In this document: positions 26,423 to 36,761 of the stretch, piece by piece
Numbering within the stretch: position 1 is the stretch's first letter
Layout of the letters: every line of letters begins with the position of its first letter
Assembly: GCF_000285275.1 (NCBI RefSeq)
Contig: NZ_CADO01000014.1
Coordinates: 1 to 53,116, forward strand
Direction: 5' to 3'
DNA: 53,116 nt
Source of the DNA: Acetobacter pasteurianus subsp. pasteurianus LMG 1262 = NBRC 106471
GTDB lineage: Bacteria; Pseudomonadota; Alphaproteobacteria; Acetobacterales; Acetobacteraceae
Notes under the pieces: generated by a model
The model's input: the letters and a program-made list of their open reading frames with translations, nothing else
Databases searched by the model: none
What the model was told of the DNA's origin: nothing
Translations under genes and position numbers: made by a program

Positions 26423-28210
26423 ATGCATCCTTACCGTTCCCACAGCTGTTCGGCCCTTCGCGCCAGCGATGCCGGCACCACCGCGCGCCTGTCCGGCTGG
26501 GTGCATAGCAAGCGGGACCACGGCGGGCTGCTGTTTATTGACCTGCGCGATGAAACAGGCCTGACGCAGATTGTTATTCCCGCCGGTTCCCCCGTTATGG
26601 AAACCGCCGAGCACCTGCGCGTGGAAAGCGTGATAACCGTAACCGGTGACGTGGTGCTGCGTGATGAAACCACCCGCAACCCGGACCTTGCCACGGGTGA
26701 TATTGAACTGCGCGCGCGTGAACTGATTGTGCAGTCCTCCGCCGCTGTGCTGCCGCTACAGGTTGCCGGGCAGGAACATTATTCGGACGAACTGCGCCTG
26801 CGGTACCGCTATATCGATCTGCGGCGCGAACAGGTGCACGCCAACATCCGCCTGCGCTCCGCCATTATTGCCAGCATGCGCCGCCGCATGACGGATCTGG
26901 GCTTTACCGAGTTCCAAACCCCTATCCTAACAGCCTCCTCCCCCGAAGGTGCGCGTGACTTCCTGGTGCCTTCTCGCACCCATGCTGGTAAGTTTTACGC
27001 CCTGCCGCAGGCTCCGCAGCAGTTCAAGCAGCTTGCCATGGTGGCCGGGTTTGACCGCTATTTCCAGATTGCTCCGTGCTTCCGTGATGAAGCCTCCCGC
27101 GCGGATCGCTCCCCCGGTGAGTTCTACCAGCTCGACTTTGAAATGGCCTTTGCCACGCAGGACGAAATTTTTGCCGTTCTGGAAGAAGTGATGTCTGGCC
27201 TGTTTACGGAATTCGGCAAGGGCCGTGCCGTAAGCACCGCGCCGTTTGAGCGTATTCCCTATGCCCGCGCCATGAAGGTATATGGTTCTGATAAGCCAGA
27301 CCTGCGCAACCCGCTGCTGATTACCGATGTAACGGAAGATTTTGCCGGTTCCGGCTTTGGCCTGTTTGCCCGCATTGCGGCTGATGGTGGTGAAGTGCGC
27401 GCCATTCCGGCCCCCGGTGCTGGTGGCCGCCCCCGCTCCTTCTATGACAAGCTGAACGCCTGGGCGCGTGAAAACGGGGCTGGCGGTCTGGGTTACATCA
27501 CCTTTGCAGAAGAAGGTGGCCAAGGCCCGATTGCCAAGAACCTTGAAGCCGACCGTGTGGAAGCCATTCGCACCAAGCTGGGGCTGAACCCCGGTGATGC
27601 CGTGTTCTTTGCCGCTGGCAAGGGGCATGATGTGGCCAAGTTCTCTGGCCTTGTGCGCACACGCATTGCTGAAGAGCTGGATCTGATTGAAAAGGATGCC
27701 TTCCGTTTCTGCTGGATCACGGACTTCCCGATGTATGAGCTGAATGAAGAAACGGGGCTGATTGACTTCTCGCACAACCCGTTCTCCATGCCACAGGGTG
27801 GCCTGGAAGCGCTGAACACCAAGAACCCGCTGGATATTCTGGCTTACCAGTATGACATTGTGTGTAACGGCATTGAGCTTTCTTCCGGCGCTATCCGTAA
27901 CCACCTGCCGGATGTGATGATCCGCGCCTTTGAAATTGCTGGTTACCCGGAAAGCGAAGTGGAAGCCCGCTTTGGCGGTATGCTCAACGCCTTCCGCTAC
28001 GGTGCGCCGCCGCATGGTGGCTCCGCCCCGGGTGTGGACCGTATTGTGATGCTGCTGGCTGATGAACCGAACATCCGTGAAGTGATTCTGTTCCCGCTGA
28101 ACCAGCAGGGCGAAGACCTGATGATGGGCGCCCCGGCCCCTGTTCCGCCGGAACGTCTGAAGGAACTCTCCCTGGCGCTGAACCTGAAACCCGCTGTCAA
28201 GAAAGACTGA
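26423..28210 (+). CDS. aspS: Aspartyl-tRNA synthetase
   Basis: This is a class II synthetase of 595 residues in the long bacterial form. It has an N-terminal OB fold binding the anticodon ([19 protein letters not shown]), motif 2 ([19 protein letters not shown]), the GAD insertion in the middle, and motif 3 near the end ([14 protein letters not shown]). Whether it also charges tRNA-Asn cannot be settled from the window. AGGAC precedes the ATG; a terminator follows. Confidence 0.97.
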   Translation: MHPYRSHSCSALRASDAGTTARLSGWVHSKRDHGGLLFIDLRDETGLTQIVIPAGSPVMETAEHLRVESVITVTGDVVLRDETTRNPDLATGDIELRARELIVQSSAAVLPLQVAGQEHYSDELRLRYRYIDLRREQVHANIRLRSAIIASMRRRMTDLGFTEFQTPILTASSPEGARDFLVPSRTHAGKFYALPQAPQQFKQLAMVAGFDRYFQIAPCFRDEASRADRSPGEFYQLDFEMAFATQDEIFAVLEEVMSGLFTEFGKGRAVSTAPFERIPYARAMKVYGSDKPDLRNPLLITDVTEDFAGSGFGLFARIAADGGEVRAIPAPGAGGRPRSFYDKLNAWARENGAGGLGYITFAEEGGQGPIAKNLEADRVEAIRTKLGLNPGDAVFFAAGKGHDVAKFSGLVRTRIAEELDLIEKDAFRFCWITDFPMYELNEETGLIDFSHNPFSMPQGGLEALNTKNPLDILAYQYDIVCNGIELSSGAIRNHLPDVMIRAFEIAGYPESEVEARFGGMLNAFRYGAPPHGGSAPGVDRIVMLLADEPNIREVILFPLNQQGEDLMMGAPAPVPPERLKELSLALNLKPAVKKD

Positions 28211-28232
28211 TCAGGCTTTCACATATGCATGT

Positions 28233-28257
28233 AAAAGGGCCACACCATGGCCCTTTT
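28233..28257 (+). terminator. Intrinsic terminator after aspS
   Basis: AAAAGGGCCA and TGGCCCTTTT form a ten-pair stem around CACCA, ending in four Ts. It lies 22 bases past the aspS stop codon. Confidence 0.88.
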
Positions 28258-28306
28258 GGCATCCGGGTGGTTGCAAGACCGCGCCGGATGTTTTTTTGTA
28301 CCGAGT

Positions 28307-29320
28307 ATGAGACGTTCACGCCGCCTGCCACTGCCCCTACCCCTTGCCCGAGGTTTTTGCTTTACGCCGGGGCATAGCGCCCATGCGGTACGCAAGGCCA
28401 TTGCATCTGTGCTGCTGGGTAGCGTGGCCGCCCTGCCCTTACACATGGCGCATGCACAAACAGCCGGCGCTGTGGTGCCTTCCGGCACTGTGACGCAAAG
28501 CGCAACACCGGCCGAGACACGCCCCAGTGTGACACCCGACACCGCGCATTCTTTTTCCGAAACAGATATCAACCAGATTGCCTCGCAACGCGCGGAGTAT
28601 GATCTCACCCTCACCGAAGCTTCTGGCGGCAAAACGTTATCGGCCACGGGCACCATGCTTTACAGCGTGCGGCACGGGTGCAGCGGATGGTCCACCCAAC
28701 AGCGGCTGGATATTCAAAGTGTAACCCGCCAGAACGGCGTGGAACATCTGGTATCTGACTATTCCACGTTTGAAAGTGCAGATGGGCGCAACCTGATCTT
28801 TCGGACCATGGAAACATCCAACGGCAAATTGCTACAGAACCTGCGGGGGGAAGCCACACTGCGCCCGGATGGTTCTGGCACAGCGCATTATGAAAAACCT
28901 TTAGCCAAAACACTTACGCTTCCGGCTGGCACGCTATTTCCCATCCAGCATACCGTTTCCATTCTGGATGCCGCCCGAAGCGGAAAAACCGAGATTTCAT
29001 CTCCTATCTTTGATGGCACATCACCAGATGGCGCAGCAGATACGTACATAACCCTTTTAGGCTGGGGCAATACATCACCCACCACGGATTTTTCCGCCCT
29101 GAACACTTTGCAATCTGGCCGGGTGCATGTGGCCTTTTTTGCACGCACACCACCGAACATGATGCCGGAATATGAAATTGGCATGCGGTATTTTGCCAAT
29201 GGCGTTTCTGATAATCTGACGCTGGATTTTGGAGATTTCCGCATGAAAGGTACATTGCATGCGCTGGATCTGCCCAAGCCAGAAACATGCCACGCCAAAC
29301 CACATAAGAAGAAAAATTAA
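28307..29320 (+). CDS. DUF1849 / EipB-like periplasmic envelope protein
   Basis: The 337-residue protein resembles EipB, a periplasmic beta-spiral protein needed for envelope integrity in other alphaproteobacteria. An N-terminal export signal ends around HMAHAQ (residue 51). The core starts YDLTLTEASGGKTLSATGTM. One cysteine lies early (HGCSGW) and one near the C-terminus (PKPETC), as in the EipB disulfide. ATG 28307 is preferred because an earlier in-frame ATG falls inside the aspS terminator. The signal region is unusually long. Confidence 0.8.
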   Translation: MRRSRRLPLPLPLARGFCFTPGHSAHAVRKAIASVLLGSVAALPLHMAHAQTAGAVVPSGTVTQSATPAETRPSVTPDTAHSFSETDINQIASQRAEYDLTLTEASGGKTLSATGTMLYSVRHGCSGWSTQQRLDIQSVTRQNGVEHLVSDYSTFESADGRNLIFRTMETSNGKLLQNLRGEATLRPDGSGTAHYEKPLAKTLTLPAGTLFPIQHTVSILDAARSGKTEISSPIFDGTSPDGAADTYITLLGWGNTSPTTDFSALNTLQSGRVHVAFFARTPPNMMPEYEIGMRYFANGVSDNLTLDFGDFRMKGTLHALDLPKPETCHAKPHKKKN

Positions 29321-29332
29321 ACCGTACAAACA

Positions 29333-29361
29333 AAAAATGGCAGGAAAAACCTGCCATTTTC
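29333..29361 (+). terminator. Two-way intrinsic terminator
   Basis: AAAATGGCAGG and CCTGCCATTTT pair over 11 bases around an A-rich loop. It lies between two convergent genes and could serve both. Confidence 0.88.
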
Positions 29362-29387
29362 TTACACCCCAATATGTATGTGTGAAA

Positions 29388-29936
29388 TTAGTGCGAAAGC
29401 GCACCACCAGACTGATGGGCTGAACGCAAAACCGTAACCAGATTTTGCAAATCCTGCGGGTTGGATTTGAGAATAGCCACATTGGCAGGTTCGGGTTGCG
29501 GCATTTTGGTATTGCCGGGGTTGGCAGGCACGTTCATCAGGCTGCCTGTTAAGCCCACGCAGGTCAGGCTCATCACAAAATCATGCGCTGAAAAGCCATT
29601 CTTTTGCAAAATTGGGTCCAAACCCGGCACCTGCTGCACAAGGGCAATCTGCTGGTCCAGAGACATGCCAAAGCGTGAAGGCGGCTGAATGCCTGCGGCC
29701 TGAATTTCCTTCAGGGCCGTGGTCAAGCGCGGCAACACATTTGGGGCCAGATGATAATGCAGCGCGGTTTCCATATCATGCTGCAAAGTGGCTACCTGCT
29801 CTGGCGTTAAATTGGGTGCGCCATTGCCACCGGTAGAAACCGTTTGCGCCTGTGCCACTGTACCAGCCACAACCGCCGCAGCCCCCACAACGCCCAGCAG
29901 AGCAGAGCGGAAGGAAAGTTTTAGAGTATGTCTCAT
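29388..29936 (-). CDS. Secreted hypothetical protein
   Basis: This is a 182-residue protein with a signal peptide ending near VAQAQ (residue 31) and a helical mature part (LTPEQVATLQHDMETALHYHL ... LTTALKEIQAAG). Two features stand out: a Pro/Asn-rich stretch before the C-terminus and a single cysteine. ATG 29936 overlaps the stop codon of the M29 peptidase gene (ATGA), so the two are probably translated together; an ATG five codons upstream is also open. I recognise no family. Confidence 0.7.
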   Translation of the reverse strand: MRHTLKLSFRSALLGVVGAAAVVAGTVAQAQTVSTGGNGAPNLTPEQVATLQHDMETALHYHLAPNVLPRLTTALKEIQAAGIQPPSRFGMSLDQQIALVQQVPGLDPILQKNGFSAHDFVMSLTCVGLTGSLMNVPANPGNTKMPQPEPANVAILKSNPQDLQNLVTVLRSAHQSGGALSH

Positions 29937-31225
29937 GCTTCTATCACCCATTCACCTTTGCGCATCAATGCCACGCGTTCACCTTTGGCATCCACGCCGT
30001 CCACATCAATGTCCCCAGAACCAATCATCCAGTCTATATGGATCATGCTGCTATTGGCCCCGCGTGCGGCCAATGCGGCCTCATCCAACCCAGCCGTATC
30101 ACGCATGCATTTGGTGTAAGATTGCCCCAATGCGATATGGCTGGCGGCGTTTTCATCAAACAATGTGTTCTGGAACAAAATACCGCTGCGCGAAATGGGG
30201 GAAGAGTTAGGCACAAGGGCCACTTCCCCCAAACGGCGCGCACCTTCATCCGTATCCAGCACGCGGGCCAGCACATCCTCGCCTTTGCTGGCGTGCATTT
30301 CCACAATGCGTCCGGCTTCAAACCTGACGCGAATATCCTCAATCAATGTGCCCTGATGAGAAAGCGGCTTGGTGGCTGCCACCGTGCAATCCACCTTGAG
30401 GCGATGCGGTGTTGTAAACACTTCCTCGGTGGGAATATTGGGGTTGCACACAATGCCGTTTCCAGCTTTTTCCGCACCGGCTGCCCATTCATGTCCATCT
30501 GCCAGTCCCACCATCAGGTCTGTGCCGGGGCCTTTAAAATGCAGCGCGCTGTAACGGGCATCATTCAAAAATGCAGCGCGGCGATGCAGCACGGCATTAT
30601 GGGCCTCCCAATCCGCTACCGGGTTTTCACCCGTAATGCGCGAGACAGAAAAAATGGCCTGCCACAGTTTTTCTACCGCCTGATCAACCGGCAGATCAGG
30701 AAACACCTGTGCCGCCCACGCCGGAGAAGCCGCAGCCACAATGCACCAGTTCACATCAAAATTGGTGATAATTTCCATGGCAGGCCGGTTCACGCGGGAA
30801 TTGGCCCTGCTGGCGCGGGAAATATGTTCCGGGTTCTGCCCTGCCAGCAATGCCGGGTTAGACCCCGTAATGGCCATACGCGCGGCACCGTTGCGGAAAG
30901 CCTCTGTCATCCCGCCAGCCAGCCAACCTGCTGCGGTATCAAACGTATCTTCCGCCGCGTATTTGTAACGGGCCAGCGTGGTTTCCTCATCCGAATAAAA
31001 CGTGCTGACGAGTGAGGCCCCGGCCTTGTACGCATGTTCCGTAATGCGGCGCACCAACGGCACGGCATGGAGGGGTGCCGTAATAATGACCTGCTGGCCG
31101 TGGGCCACGTTCAGGCCCGTACGTGCTGCCACTTCACCCAGCCTGTCCAGCATGGTAGCAAATTCGGCAGATGCCAGATAACCGCCTGCGGCACCCTGCG
31201 TGTTCTGTAAGGCCATAATATGCAT
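29933..31225 (-). CDS. M29-family aminopeptidase (AmpS/PepS-like)
   Basis: This is a 430-residue cytoplasmic metallo-aminopeptidase. The family's metal-binding segments are present in order: NPNIPTEEVFTTPHR, LGEVALVPNSSPIS, LFDENAASHIALGQSY and HIDWMIGSGDIDVDG. A start at 31225 lies just after AAGGGAA, and another ATG at 31216 is possible; longer versions add residues unlike the family. It is coupled to a secreted hypothetical gene downstream. Confidence 0.9.
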   Translation of the reverse strand: MHIMALQNTQGAAGGYLASAEFATMLDRLGEVAARTGLNVAHGQQVIITAPLHAVPLVRRITEHAYKAGASLVSTFYSDEETTLARYKYAAEDTFDTAAGWLAGGMTEAFRNGAARMAITGSNPALLAGQNPEHISRASRANSRVNRPAMEIITNFDVNWCIVAAASPAWAAQVFPDLPVDQAVEKLWQAIFSVSRITGENPVADWEAHNAVLHRRAAFLNDARYSALHFKGPGTDLMVGLADGHEWAAGAEKAGNGIVCNPNIPTEEVFTTPHRLKVDCTVAATKPLSHQGTLIEDIRVRFEAGRIVEMHASKGEDVLARVLDTDEGARRLGEVALVPNSSPISRSGILFQNTLFDENAASHIALGQSYTKCMRDTAGLDEAALAARGANSSMIHIDWMIGSGDIDVDGVDAKGERVALMRKGEWVIEA

Positions 31226-31375
31226 GTTTCCCTTAACTTTGCTGCACAGCACGCCCAATTTTTCAATGTGACAGGCATAATGTGCAGAACTCAAACACCC
31301 TTATGTGTATCGGATACCGAACGGGGCTTGGCGTCAATACACATGGGCAGAAAGCTGCTTTCCGTTATGTGCCGG

Positions 31376-31942
31376 TTAGCTTTGCACCAGGTTGGTTGGC
31401 AAAGGCTCGGGCAGCAAGCTTGCAGGCAAATAGAGCGGATGGCACGGGCGGCCTGTTTTGCTTAACCGCAATGCATCCACCGTAATGCCGTGTTGCTGGA
31501 GCATGTGCACCACCTCCGGCCCACGAGCCAGCAGGGCCTTGTGGTGCGGCGTGCCATAGGCTGCAATCACCTTGTTGGCTTCCTGCGCCATTTCCAGCAG
31601 GGCTTTATCATTTTCCGGCCCTACCGGGTCTGGCGTTTCCAGCAGCCGAAGCTGATCCGTGCACCGATACGCAAAGGTATTGCCCACCAGAATACCGCCA
31701 TACCCCCATGCACGGGCATAGCGCTGGCATTTGGCCACGGTGCGGTCATCCCCATATTCGGTGGCAACAGATGGGTTCATCATCAGCCACATCACCAGCG
31801 GGCGTGATGGGTCCCACACCCGTTTGAGCTTATAACGGTAGCATTTGTCCGGCCCGCCATAGGTGGCGGTGCTCACAACATCTTCTGAAAGTTTCAGGGG
31901 GCGGGCCGTGCCCACATTGTGCCCTTCAAACAGATCTTCCAT
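31376..31942 (-). CDS. DUF1643 protein
   Basis: This 188-residue cytoplasmic protein shows the DUF1643 pattern: YRYKLKRVWD, LVMWLMMNPSVAT, VAKCQRYARAWGYGGILVGNTFAYR, and a C-terminal LSKTGRPCHPLYLP. The biochemical role of the family is unknown to me; members often sit near mobile or nucleic-acid genes. GGGAG lies just before ATG 31942; an ATG nine codons earlier has no ribosome site. Confidence 0.85.
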   Translation of the reverse strand: MEDLFEGHNVGTARPLKLSEDVVSTATYGGPDKCYRYKLKRVWDPSRPLVMWLMMNPSVATEYGDDRTVAKCQRYARAWGYGGILVGNTFAYRCTDQLRLLETPDPVGPENDKALLEMAQEANKVIAAYGTPHHKALLARGPEVVHMLQQHGITVDALRLSKTGRPCHPLYLPASLLPEPLPTNLVQS

Positions 31943-32038
31943 TACACTCCCGCTGGCAGAACATGGCAAAACAGACCCAAGTTTTAGGCTGTGTTTTGCT
32001 CTGGCACAAATCTGCCTGCCAGCGGGGGTATAATCTGC

Positions 32039-33187
32039 CTAGTGAGCAGCACGCCACGCCTTGGTGGTGGTGGCAATAACCTGCTGCTGGTTCTGCTTTA
32101 TTTTGTCTATATCATAGCCAAGAGCAGCACTCTGCTGGGGTGTCATGTACCCCCACTGCACCAGAGATTGCGCCAGAGTTTGCGGAAACGGCACGGTTTT
32201 TACAAACTGCTTGGGGCAGGATGCGCCATCCTTGTTCTGGGGCCATGCGGCTTTATCCAGCGCGCACCATGTTTCTGCAAAGTCAGAGTGCGTATCATAG
32301 CGCGCCATCATGTAGCGCCAGCCTGCGTTCAGTTCCCCAATATTCGCACTGGTGGCTACATAGGCGGCCAGATAGCCGTTTACTTCCGTTACCCCCGTTT
32401 TGCGCCACTGTGCGGAATCCTGCGCAAGCTGGTTACGCAAATAGGCTGCAAACCGCGGCTGCGCCGTAACATTCTGCAACTGGCCATCCTGATACTGATA
32501 CAGCACCACCGGCATGGCCGACCCTGCGTGAGAGGCAAAGGCGTAATCAAACCGCTCATCCGTATATACAAGCTGGCGGGTGCCATCTCGCGCAATATCC
32601 TGCACAATGGGCTCGCCTCCGCCATTTTGTGCAGGTAGGGAGAGCACACGCCATTGGCCTTGCGGGGCGGCCTCTACAATAGCGGCGGCCTGGCAACAAT
32701 GCGCCCCACCTGTGTAGCCCGAAACCACAACCTGCGGCAGAGCATTCTTCTGCCCGTTTGGCGCAAGCTGGTACAGGGAAAGATGCAAATCCATTAACCC
32801 GCCGCTATCTTCCGCCATCAGGCTGCCGAGGGTTTGGATAAATACGGGGTGTTCTGGTGCGTGCACTTCCAGAGTGGCCACACGGCATGTTTGCCCGGCT
32901 GTTGGGTTTTCATCTTTCCCCAAAAGCAGGCTGTTGGCGGGGCATGGCTGGTTGTCCGCCACCTTTACAGCCGCTTGCAGGCCCAAAGCAGAGAGATTGA
33001 CCGGTTGGGCTTTTGCGTGCAGGTCATCCCCCTGCACCTGCGCGGTGGCCAGCGGCGGCACCGGGCGCGGGGGCACATTGCGCGTGATAACCCGCTGTTC
33101 TGCCGGTGTTGCTGCGTGTGCCTGCGCATATGTTAGCCCAGCGCTTGCCAACACCATACATGCGCCCAGATACCGTATAAAAGCCAA
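32039..33187 (-). CDS. Secreted hypothetical protein, 382 residues
   Basis: A signal peptide covers residues 1-25 (cut near AHA). The mature part has proline-rich sequence to residue 50, a central domain with VVSGYTGGAHCCQ (paired cysteines) and LPAQNGGGEPIVQDI, and a C-terminal helical part. Several cysteines suggest disulfides in the periplasm. No family is recognised. It follows the MFS gene on the same strand after about 40 bases. Confidence 0.75.
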   Translation of the reverse strand: MAFIRYLGACMVLASAGLTYAQAHAATPAEQRVITRNVPPRPVPPLATAQVQGDDLHAKAQPVNLSALGLQAAVKVADNQPCPANSLLLGKDENPTAGQTCRVATLEVHAPEHPVFIQTLGSLMAEDSGGLMDLHLSLYQLAPNGQKNALPQVVVSGYTGGAHCCQAAAIVEAAPQGQWRVLSLPAQNGGGEPIVQDIARDGTRQLVYTDERFDYAFASHAGSAMPVVLYQYQDGQLQNVTAQPRFAAYLRNQLAQDSAQWRKTGVTEVNGYLAAYVATSANIGELNAGWRYMMARYDTHSDFAETWCALDKAAWPQNKDGASCPKQFVKTVPFPQTLAQSLVQWGYMTPQQSAALGYDIDKIKQNQQQVIATTTKAWRAAH

Positions 33188-33229
33188 ACCGTTTTTTCCT
33201 TCCTGCGCGTTGCCACCTGCCTGCTGTAT

Positions 33230-34492
33230 TTATATCCGTTGTGGATACAGCCGGGCATTCAGGAGTGTAAGCACCAGCACAACCACTGCGCCACCCCCAA
33301 CAGCCAACATAAGCGCAGGTGCCAGCCCCATACCCAACTGGGTAGCAAACCATGTTTGAAGCAAAGCGTTACTGGCGGCAATAAGGTTCCCGCACTGATA
33401 GGCAAGGCCGGGGAACGTGGCCCGCACAGAAGGCGGAGAAAGCTCGCTTAAATAGGCAGGCACCACACCCCACGCGCCCTGAATACAGAACTGGATACAC
33501 ACAGCGCCCAACCCCAGCCAAAGCAGAGAATGTGGAAGTGTCCATAATGGCAGCAAAGGCAGTGTTAAGGCCGCGGCAAGAATAATGGCATATTGCCGCC
33601 CGATTTTTTGCGACAGAAACCCAAAGAACAACCCGCCCGCAATGGCAGCCAGATTATACAGCACCACAACAGTTGTAATGGACGTTGGCGGCACATGCCG
33701 TTCCAGCGCCAAAAACACTTTGGGGTAGAGATCCTGAGAACCGTGGCTCATGAAATTGAAAGCAGCCATCAGCACCACGGCAAAAACACATAATGCCGCA
33801 TTGCCTTTTATAATGGCCAACAAGCCAAGATGTGCTTCTGCACTTCCGTGTTGTGTATCGGCCTTCTGCCGGGCCAGCCAATCCGGGCTTTCTGGCACAC
33901 GCAGCCAGATATACAGGGCAGAAAAAATAGCCCCGCTGCCCAGCACAAACAACCCACGCCACCCCAAAACCGGTAAGAGCAAAAATACCAGAGATGCCAG
34001 CAAATACCCCGCAGGATACCCTGCCTGCAAAATACCTGAGGCCGTACCTCGCCAGCTTTTGGGCACGCTTTCCATAATCAGGGATGTACCCACCCCCCAT
34101 TCGCCCCCAAGGGCAATGCCGAATAGGGTGCGCAGCGCCAAAAATATAACAAGCGTTGGCGCAAAGGCCGATGCCAATTCTATAAGGGAATAAATAATAA
34201 TTGTTAAAATCAGCACAGGTTTGCGGCCATATTTATCGGCCGCGCGCCCGCACAGAAAAGCCCCTAATGGCCGTGTCATCAACGTAAGTGTGGGCGCAAG
34301 CAGCACACTTTGCAGGGAAACGTTAAAACTGCGCGCCACATCATCAAGTGTGAACAACACAATAAAGAAATCACATGCATCCAACATCCACGCCAGAAAG
34401 GATGCCAGCACAACATGGCGAGCTGTTGCTTTATCTACCGACTGATCAGGCAGAGTAGACGGTGTTACAGACGAAAAAGAAGGCTCGGTCAT
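33230..34492 (-). CDS. MFS transporter, lactate/sialate symporter (SHS) type
   Basis: This is a 420-residue inner-membrane carrier with about 12 helices. The first helix carries WMLDACDFFIVLF, loop 2-3 has GRAADKYGRKPVL, and helix 4-5 reads GIALGGEWGVGTSLIMESVP, all typical of the SHS branch that includes Jen-like lactate/pyruvate carriers. GGAGC lies before the ATG. Its place next to the propionate cluster and in the same window as lutABC makes a short monocarboxylate a sensible guess. Confidence 0.8.
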   Translation of the reverse strand: MTEPSFSSVTPSTLPDQSVDKATARHVVLASFLAWMLDACDFFIVLFTLDDVARSFNVSLQSVLLAPTLTLMTRPLGAFLCGRAADKYGRKPVLILTIIIYSLIELASAFAPTLVIFLALRTLFGIALGGEWGVGTSLIMESVPKSWRGTASGILQAGYPAGYLLASLVFLLLPVLGWRGLFVLGSGAIFSALYIWLRVPESPDWLARQKADTQHGSAEAHLGLLAIIKGNAALCVFAVVLMAAFNFMSHGSQDLYPKVFLALERHVPPTSITTVVVLYNLAAIAGGLFFGFLSQKIGRQYAIILAAALTLPLLPLWTLPHSLLWLGLGAVCIQFCIQGAWGVVPAYLSELSPPSVRATFPGLAYQCGNLIAASNALLQTWFATQLGMGLAPALMLAVGGGAVVVLVLTLLNARLYPQRI

Positions 34493-34645
34493 TCACAGCT
34501 CCGGTTCTACAACCTGTTTTTACCGTGATGGTGCCACGCAAGCCCTTGCAGCAGCCAGTGAATCTCAGATCACGACCCCGCCAGTGCGCCCATTTTTGCG
34601 TGATAAGCCAACATCAGCCCGTTTGTTAGGAACAGAACACACAAC

Positions 34646-34670
34646 AGGGCCGAGGGGTTCCCCCGGCCCT
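34646..34670 (-). terminator. GC-rich hairpin after the acs/prpE-like gene
   Basis: AGGGCC and GGCCCT pair with inner G and C runs. The minus-strand tail is only moderately T-rich, so termination efficiency is uncertain. It lies about 50 bases past the synthetase stop codon, in a 225-base gap with nothing else evident. Confidence 0.55.
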
Positions 34671-34717
34671 GAAGCATCTTGCCGCGCGAAGCAAACTTGT
34701 AAAACCTCGCTTTAAGG

Positions 34718-36706
34718 TCAGGCCCTTGCCTGTGTGCGAGGTGCAGATTCCTCATCAAAAGCCATGTGGCTCCATACTCTGTCACACAGCATACGCACGA
34801 TGGAAGGATCATTCAGCGATGAAAGATCTCCCAGATTATCCATTTCCCCACTGGCAATTTTGCGCAGCAGGCGGCGTACAATCTTGCCAGAACGGGTGCG
34901 AGGCAGATCTGGCACCAGATAAACGGCCTCTGGCGTGGCATAACGCCCCAACATACCGGAGATAAGGCGGCTTATGCCTTTTTCTGTCAGTTCCGTAGCC
35001 ACGTTCTGGCGCTGGATAACAAATACCGCCAGCGCCTGCCCCTTTACCGGGTGCGGGATGCCCACTGCAGCAGATTCCACAATACGATGATCTGCTGCCA
35101 ACGCATCTTCCACTTCTGCTGTACCCAAACGGTGCCCTGCAATATTGATAACATCGTCCATGCGCCCCGTAATCCAGTAATAGCCATCGGCATCTCGCCG
35201 TGCGCCATCACCCGTGAAATAATGCCCCGGAACCATACCAAAATATGTCTGGCAGAAGCGAGCATGATCTTTCCAGATTGTGCGGGCCTGCCCCGGCCAT
35301 GAACGCGCAATGCACAGGCTACCTTCTGCAGGCCCCTGCACCGGCCTGCCCTGTGTATCGGCTATGACCATTTCCAACCCCGGCAGCGGCGTGCTGGCAG
35401 AGCCGGGTTTAAGCGGTTGCACACCCGGCACTGGCCCCAGCACAATGCCGGCGGTTTCTGTCTGCCACCATGTATCCACCACGGGGCAACGCTTTTTACC
35501 CACAACATCGTGATACCACAGCCACGCATCCGGGCTTATGGGCTCCCCCGCCACACCCAGCAAACGCAGAGACTCCAGATTGCGGGCGTTCACCACATCA
35601 TCACCATCGGCCATCATGGCGCGCACGGCTGTGGGGGCAGTAAACAGCATGGTCACCTTGTGCTCATCCACCAGATCCAACCATCTGCCCGGAGCGGGGT
35701 ATGAAGGCAGGCTATCGGAAATCATGGTGGTGCCGCCATTAGCCAGCGGGCCATACACAACGGATGTATGCCCGGTTATCCATGCTACATCTGCCGTGCA
35801 CCACAGAACATCACCGGGTTGATGATGGTACACCATGCCCATGGTGTACGCCGCCCACACCATATAGCCACCAGTGGCATGCACAACCGCTTTGGGCTTG
35901 CCTGTGCTGCCAGATGTGTAGAGCATAAATAATGGCGCTTCTGCCCGCATAACAACGGGCACAAAATCTGCCTCAAACGAATCTACAAAATCATGAAAAT
36001 CGTAATCTCTTCCAGGCAGCATGGGAACTGGGGCATCAGACGTGCGCACAACCAGAACAGCCCGCACGCCACTTTCTGCACCTGCCTTGCACAGGGCTTC
36101 ATCCATAATGGCTTTAAACGGCACAATCTTGTTGCCGCGCATGCTTTCGCTGGCGGTAACTACCGCAACTGCACCGCTATCTATAATACGTTCTGCAATA
36201 CCTTCTGCCGAAAAACCACCAAACAGCACCACATGCACCGCGCCAATACGCGCACAGGCCAGCATGGCCACCACGGCTTCTGAAATCATGGGCAGGCAAA
36301 TGGCAACGCGCTGCCCTTCCTCCACCCCCAAATGCACCAGCGCGTTAGACAGGCGGCAAACCCGTTCATGCAGCATGGCATATGTAATTTTTTCTGCCTC
36401 GGCCCGGCCTTCACGGTGGCTGATAAGGGCAACCTGATCGGCCTTGTCTGTCAGATGCTTATCAATACAGCATACGGATGCGTTGATAAGGCCATCTTCA
36501 AACCAGCTTATGGACACATCACCCGTAAAGCTGCCCGTAAAGCCGCGCCTGGGCTTGCGGTGCCAGTGCACACGCCGGGCCTGTTGCAGCCAGAAACCAT
36601 CCGGGTCTCGGCGTGCATAGCGCTGCATGGCGGCCAGTTCCGCAGGTGGCATCAGAGCCGGGTAATCTGCATACTGTGTAGGCAGGATAGTGATGTTTTC
36701 CGACAT
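34718..36706 (-). CDS. Acyl-CoA synthetase of the Acs type, last gene of the prp operon
   Basis: This enzyme activates a short-chain acid with ATP and CoA through an acyl-adenylate. The 662-residue protein has LYTSGSTGKPKAVVH, the acyl-pocket WWQTETAGI and the C-terminal lysine in PRTRSGKIVRR. The pocket looks like acetyl-CoA synthetase rather than classical PrpE, though the operon predicts propionate activation. GGGAG lies eight bases before the chosen ATG (MSENITILPTQYADY). A role for both acids is possible. Confidence 0.87.
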   Translation of the reverse strand: MSENITILPTQYADYPALMPPAELAAMQRYARRDPDGFWLQQARRVHWHRKPRRGFTGSFTGDVSISWFEDGLINASVCCIDKHLTDKADQVALISHREGRAEAEKITYAMLHERVCRLSNALVHLGVEEGQRVAICLPMISEAVVAMLACARIGAVHVVLFGGFSAEGIAERIIDSGAVAVVTASESMRGNKIVPFKAIMDEALCKAGAESGVRAVLVVRTSDAPVPMLPGRDYDFHDFVDSFEADFVPVVMRAEAPLFMLYTSGSTGKPKAVVHATGGYMVWAAYTMGMVYHHQPGDVLWCTADVAWITGHTSVVYGPLANGGTTMISDSLPSYPAPGRWLDLVDEHKVTMLFTAPTAVRAMMADGDDVVNARNLESLRLLGVAGEPISPDAWLWYHDVVGKKRCPVVDTWWQTETAGIVLGPVPGVQPLKPGSASTPLPGLEMVIADTQGRPVQGPAEGSLCIARSWPGQARTIWKDHARFCQTYFGMVPGHYFTGDGARRDADGYYWITGRMDDVINIAGHRLGTAEVEDALAADHRIVESAAVGIPHPVKGQALAVFVIQRQNVATELTEKGISRLISGMLGRYATPEAVYLVPDLPRTRSGKIVRRLLRKIASGEMDNLGDLSSLNDPSIVRMLCDRVWSHMAFDEESAPRTQARA

Positions 36707-36761
36707 TGTTCCGTCTCCCTTACTTTTTTGTTGTTTGTTGTTCGGGATAGAAAGAGAATGT

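Noticed and set aside
26927..28015. 362-codon minus-strand frame opposite aspS
   Set aside because: Antisense shadow of aspS with no motif.
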